The notes beneath the pieces were generated by a model. That model was given only the letters and a program-made list of their open reading frames with translations, was not told the origin of the DNA and searched no databases. A stretch of 64,000 nucleotides of DNA from Phycomyces blakesleeanus NRRL 1555(-) (Eukaryota; Mucoromycota; Mucoromycetes; Mucorales; Phycomycetaceae), in NCBI RefSeq assembly GCF_001638985.1, contig NW_017265139.1, forward strand, positions 186,001-250,000. Reading direction: 5' to 3'. Made by a program: the position numbers and the translations under genes. Shown here in pieces: positions 59,365 to 64,000 of the stretch (within the stretch, counting starts at the first letter, position 1; each line of letters begins with the position of its first letter).

Positions 59365-59920
59365 CCGAATATCGATGGAATGGCCCATCATCCAAACGAA
59401 AGAACGCCCCCTACTTTCCTCACAACCTTACGCACATCAAACAAGTAGATTGACCTGCTTGTCAAAAATAATAATATATTGTATATGGTGTGTATGCTGT
59501 ATATATTGTGTATATGTATAGTATTCTTTATCTGTAATAGAAATTAGTTCTAGTACTGGTACTAGTACTAATGCTAATACTAATACTATTGATGCTCATA
59601 ACTTGGCTTACTTTCCTAGTCTTAATTCAAACCATATTCGGAATATACATTATATGTATAAATTACTTTGTTTTTTGTTTTTTGTTTTTTGTTTTTTTTT
59701 TATTATTTTATTATTATTAATATGATGATTATGATTATTATTTAAAGACATTATATATATTTGATGTGTGAGGGATCAAGATCAAACGACTTCATCTTCA
59801 TATTGTGTATAAACCATTGCAGAAAATGCTTGAAGTTCCTTAATATAAGCAAATGCCTATAATTCCAGTATATTGGATAATATTGTTAGTAAAGTACAAA
59901 TGAAAGAAAGAAAATATACA

Positions 59921-60008
59921 GTTACGGGTACGGGTACGGGTACAGGCACAGGTACAGGCACAGGCACAGGCACAGGCACAGACACAAGTACAAGTACCAG
60001 GCACAAAT
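59921..60008. repeat. GGTACG/GGCACA hexamer minisatellite
   Basis: About 85 bp of imperfect six-base units, shifting from ACGGGT-like to ACAGGC-like copies, lie downstream of PEX3. Confidence 0.85.
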
Positions 60009-60102
60009 ACATATAAATAAGCAAATCAATCAATGAATTGACAAGTCAAAATAGACACAAATATAACAATTGAAGGAGAAAACAAAATACAAGAACCACC
60101 CG

Positions 60103-62127
60103 TCAGGAAGAATGTCGATCATAGTATTCAAACCACACTCTTTTCTCTCTCTCTTCGGCTAAAAAGAAAATATTTTTTTTTCTTTCCTTGATTTGTGAAA
60201 TGTTTACTTACATTCAAGTACTCATTGCCTGCAATAACCAAATGTGCCTGTCGACTGATTACTGGTAACAGTTTAGCAAGCGTCGATGTCTTGGGTTTCA
60301 TGTTGACCAGATCAGCCTCTGTCACTTCACGAATCCGCTCTCCGGTCTCAAAATCATCCTGTGGTAAGAGCGATTTTCCAAATGCCTGGGCATCAAATAT
60401 CCCAAAAATCTCATCCAAACAAGATGTAAGCACCGAAGAGAAATCAGGGCTATATAATATAATTATCAATTGGTCAAGTCAATACACCAAACAATAAATA
60501 AGAACCAATACAAATATCTTTCTTTTCTCTGTCTCTTTCTATCTCCTTGGTGTGTGTATGTGTGTGTGTGTGTATGTGTTTTTTTTTGTTTAATCGCACA
60601 ATTCTATACTTACCTATCAATGAAATCCTTGGTCTCATCTATTAATCGTCGGAATGTCACACTAGATTTATTGGTGGAAAATTCATCTGAAACCTCTGAA
60701 AATCCTGTCTCTCTAAGGAATTCAGCTTCTTCTTCTGGTGTGTCTGGCAGCATCCATGAACGGAAACTGAAATGTGATATGTATATATTACACACAAAAA
60801 GGTTAAACTGGTTTTATATAAATCATAACTCTCGTAACATACCTAAAAGGTGTCTTTCCATCATCCTCAAATTCGATTCTTCTTCTCAGTTTGTAAAGAA
60901 TATCTTCTGCTTTTTCATAGCTAATAGTGCTTCGAAGAGGTATACTACAAATCCCACAGGAATCAATTTTTGATTTTATTTTTCTTCTTTTACTTACCTG
61001 CCAACAATATCGTCCACAGCTTCCTGTATACGCTTAGAACATTTTCTCCATCCACGATGAAGTAACCACCATGAAGCACTGAGGAACATTCTCTCTGTTT
61101 GAGGATCCAAAAATCCAGCATCGCCACCCTCCTCTTGTTGTATTTTAATGCTAGGTTCGCTACGACTCAATGCAGAAACAGACCAGACGTAGGTAAATCG
61201 TCCCAGAAGATTAAGCTGAACATGGGTCAGCATAGTGAGCAGAGTGATTGAATAAATAGATGTCAGTGTACGAGTAAAACCTAAAAAATTAAAATTAAAA
61301 TTAAATATATATATGTTAAATTTCAACTATTTTTCTTTATTCTACTACCAATACTACTTGTATATACACATATATCTATACATATTTCTTCTTCTTCTTC
61401 TTCTTCTTCTTCTTTTTTCTTTTCTCTTGATATATTCTTACTTGATCGTTTAATCTCTTCCCACACCAATTGCTTGGCCTTTCTATCCAAAACACCTTCA
61501 GGAACCACTCGAGGAACTGCTGGTGCTTCTGGATCAACTGCCTCAGAAAGACTATCGACAGAGTTTTCCAATGTAGCCTGTGATCCAGTGGTGTCTTGAG
61601 CGTTTTCAACCTTTATCAGATCAATCTTGACAGACGACGCCGATAGATCCTGTGATTCGGTTGGGTGCTCTTCTGGTTTTATTCCACCCTCTTGCTCGGT
61701 CTGGGTATTTTTGGCAGCGTCTCTGTTCAGGCGTGCCTTGTCTTCACTGCGCTCCAATTTACGAGATTCTTGTAGTTTGGCCCATTGTGCCTCAATGTTC
61801 ATTTCATTCAAGATCTGATCTCCAAGGGTAGGAAGCAATGACATGACAGTGAATACACAATCGTTTTGGTTTTGTTGGAAACGGCGCTTGAGACTAAAAC
61901 AAGAGATAGACAGGGTTAATAACATGAATTAGAGCTATATATATATATAAAGAGTCAAGTTACTTTTCTCTGGCCATTCTGTCAGAAGTTGTTTTCTCTT
62001 GCATGTCTCTGATCTTAGAGGCAGCAAAACGACCTGCCAAGTATCCTCCTCCTGCAAGAGATGCTGTAATCAACAATCCTTTTCGGTGTCTTTTTGCATA
62101 GTCTTTGATGGATGTAAAGAATGGCAT
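60103..62127 (-). CDS. PEX3: Peroxisomal biogenesis factor 3 (PEX3)
   Basis: PEX3 is the membrane receptor that recruits PEX19 with its peroxisomal membrane-protein cargo. Exons are 62127-61964, 61893-61442, 61280-60998, 60944-60843, 60766-60614, 60449-60208 and 60158-60103, giving 483 aa. The N-terminus matches the family: a short basic segment, a membrane anchor with GGGYLAGRFAASKI, then KRRFQQNQNDCVFTVMSLLPTL. Later blocks are FTRTLTSIYSITLLTMLTHVQLNLLGR, FLSASWWLLHRGW and the C-terminal ISRQAHLVIAGNEYLN. A variable acidic insert of about 100 residues (NTQTEQEGGIKPEEHPTES) is longer than usual. The last splice is uncertain: the stronger GTAAGT donor at 60211 gives a different, longer tail than the GTAAAC donor at 60207 used here. 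A GCGTCAC site is 130 bp upstream. Confidence 0.9.
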
Positions 62128-63439
62128 GAAGAAAGTATATTACTAATAGTGGTGTGTGCGGAGAGAGGATGACTAGGGTAACAAAAAAAGTGTGGGGTTA
62201 AGAAACCAAAAGAGAGAGAGAGAGGGAGAGGGAGAGAGGGAGAGAGGGAGGTTTTGCGTCACTTTTTTGTTTGTTTATGTTTTGTGTTCGTGGGTGTATT
62301 TTATGTATATTTCATTACAACTTTGTATCTCTTTGTGTGTCTTTTTTTTTTTTGGCTTTTTTATACGTATAATATTAAATATGCTCACCTTGTATTTTAG
62401 ATGAGTATTTTTTTCCCGCCAAACTATGATGATTAATTTTCAGCATATTTTTTCTTTTTTTTATATTATATAATATTAGGGAGGAGTTTCCTTTTCCTTT
62501 GTATTGATCACACAGAATATGGACACTTAAAGGCTAATTTATTTGATTTGAACTGTGAGTTTTTCAACTCTCTTTCTCTCGTCTTTGTACATTTAAATAT
62601 GTAGCTTTTACTATCATTATTTTTCTATTTGTTTCAATTTAATGTTAACTCCATGGCAAGCCAAATAAAACCAAAAATAATCAAAAATAAAGATACTCTT
62701 TGTGCATTTATTTTCACAAATTATCCGGGGCAATAAATTAGCACAAATGTGTATATTTCATATTATAGAATTCTAGAAATGTGCCCAAATAATGAATTTA
62801 TGAGAAAAAAATACATATTTAACCTAGCAATATTCGAATGATTTAAACAGGACACACAACGCTAGTAAAACAGTCAAGATAAAAAGAAGAAAGTTGACGT
62901 AAAAACAGAACCTTTGATAGCATCAATACTTTAAATATACATATATATATGTGTGTGTGTGCGTGTTTTATTGTAGGCAAGTAATGCAAGCTGTATTGAG
63001 ATTTCTATTGAGAAATTTAAGCTTTAAAAAACAGCCAGTAATTAGAATTTCTGTAGTGGCCACAATTTTCTAGAGTGTTGCTGTTGCTCTTGTTGCTTTA
63101 AGCATTTACTGCTTTCTCCCTCCCTATCTCTCTCTTGATTCTTGGGTGTTTCAATTAATTTCTCGTGTAGAGATTTTGAATTACAATAGTTGAACCTACA
63201 TTTTTCATAGCAATGGCTTTAAGAATATCATCCAAGTCGAGTTAAGTCTGTGGCAATGAGAATCCAAGTGACTGTGGTCTTTGACAATCAAAGGGCCGCC
63301 ATTTTTATTATATATATATTAATCCTTTATTATTATTATTTCCAAAAAAAAAATCAAAGACGCTTTCATTAAATAGATATAAGCATACATACATACATAC
63401 ATACATACATATAATTTATAATATTCCTATACTTGCATA
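62128..63439. other. Intergenic region between PEX3 and the last gene
   Basis: Divergent promoter region of about 1.3 kb. It holds a GAGAGG-rich tract (62212-62250), the GCGTCAC element at 62256-62262, and a CATA tetramer repeat just before the next start (about 63385-63411). No gene is seen. Confidence 0.45.
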
Positions 63440-64000
63440 ATGAGACGATATGGAGCACGACCACCACCGCCGCCGCCACCACGGACACAACACTATCCTG
63501 GAAGAGAACCGCGTCACCCTCCTTATGGTTACGACCGTCGCTACAAACCTTACCCAACCACATATGCACCTAGACCCCACCCTGTAGTAACTCCCAAGCC
63601 TGCAAGAAAAGGTTTCTTTGAATTCCGTCTTGAAAAGATGGTAATGGGAGACTATGTTGCAGGTGAGACTTAATTTTTACATAATATATATATATATTAT
63701 TTTTATTGTTTTATGTACATATTCAATTTATCTATTGGATACCAATATATATATATAATCAATACGATACAATTCAATTCAATACAATACAATACAATGA
63801 GAGGTTTCGACTGATCCGTGTAACTGTGTGGATGACTGAAATCTCTAGAAAGTGATGTCAACAAGGGAGAAAGTAGATTACGATTTTACCTCAACAATGA
63901 AGCCGATCCCGAGTCCAAACCAGACTCGATTGCGATTATTGTACAGGATGGTTTGATTCGCTTCGTGATCCTCGCAGAAAACATTGAATCCATCTCATTG
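63440..64000 (+). CDS. Hypothetical proline-rich protein (3' truncated by the window)
   Basis: Exon 1 is 63440-63662 and exon 2 runs from 63849 to the window end, with phases that match. The N-terminus has a run of seven prolines and many Arg, Tyr and Pro residues (HPPYGYDRRYKPYP). A more ordered part follows: GFFEFRLEKMVMGDYVAG, then RLRFYLNNEADP, IAIIVQDGLIRFVIL and AENIESISL. Alternating hydrophobic residues suggest beta strands. I cannot name the family. The start codon lies right after a CATA repeat. The 186-bp intron contains an (AATAC)n tract. Confidence 0.7.

Overview
This window is nuclear DNA from a fungus. It is AT-rich (roughly one third G+C by eye), and almost every gene is broken by short spliceosomal introns, mostly 45-130 bp. 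The gene set is fungal: a Cet1-type RNA triphosphatase, RHO1, ATG5, PEX3, IDH1 and SEN54. A Fanzor/TnpB-like transposon remnant, the exon density and the gene styles suggest an early-diverging filamentous fungus, probably Mucoromycota. That placement is inference. No rRNA, tRNA, CRISPR or bacterial-type operon was seen.

Layout. 1-3861: no confident gene. 3862-8224 (-): exportin CRM1/XPO1, 17 exons. About 8975-9196 (-): remnant with a TnpB/Fanzor RuvC-III motif. 9947-10045: duplicated nested palindromes. 10380-11591 (+): ATG5. 11744-14469 (-): PP2C-family protein with an N-terminal winged-helix-like region, sharing a 163-bp divergent promoter with a WW-domain gene (14633-15499 +). 15853-20510 (+): FG nucleoporin NUP58/NUP49. 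20723-22233 (-): SEN54. 22234-25282: mostly empty. 25283-26645 (+): GDT1/TMEM165. 26993-27588 (+): complex I LYR subunit NDUFA6. 28398-28628 (+): small hypothetical. 28828-30947 (-): IDH1. 31.3-37.5 kb: gene-poor, with a MITE-like hairpin. 37578-39677 (+): M20 peptidase. 39901-40827 (+): hypothetical. 41.8-42.4 and 45.3-45.9 kb: direct duplication of the promoter and first codons of the acyl-CoA synthetase gene, bracketing an unrecognised multi-exon locus (43.7-45.0 kb). 45915-48647 (+): propionate/acetate-CoA ligase (ACSS3-like). 49065-50102 (-): ABHD13/Bem46-like hydrolase. 50503-51904 (+): PTC-type PP2C. 51989-53479 (-): CET1. 55824-56905 (-): RHO1. 58803-59289 (-): small secreted protein. 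60103-62127 (-): PEX3. 63440-end (+): proline-rich unknown, cut by the window edge.

The genes do not form a cluster. They are housekeeping genes for nuclear transport (CRM1, NUP58), RNA processing (SEN54, CET1), organelle biogenesis and metabolism (PEX3, IDH1, NDUFA6, acyl-CoA synthetase), autophagy (ATG5), Golgi ion handling (GDT1) and signalling (RHO1, two PP2Cs). All exon models were built by hand from splice-site motifs and checked for phase: every complete model sums to a multiple of three with no internal stop.

The most notable observations are three GC-AG introns with the same GCAAGT donor, a shared TGACG-type proximal promoter element that is twice found as an inverted pair, the duplicated gene 5' end around an unknown locus, the Fanzor-like remnant, and two 18-nt micro-exons in one gene. 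I found no convincing novel multi-gene system.
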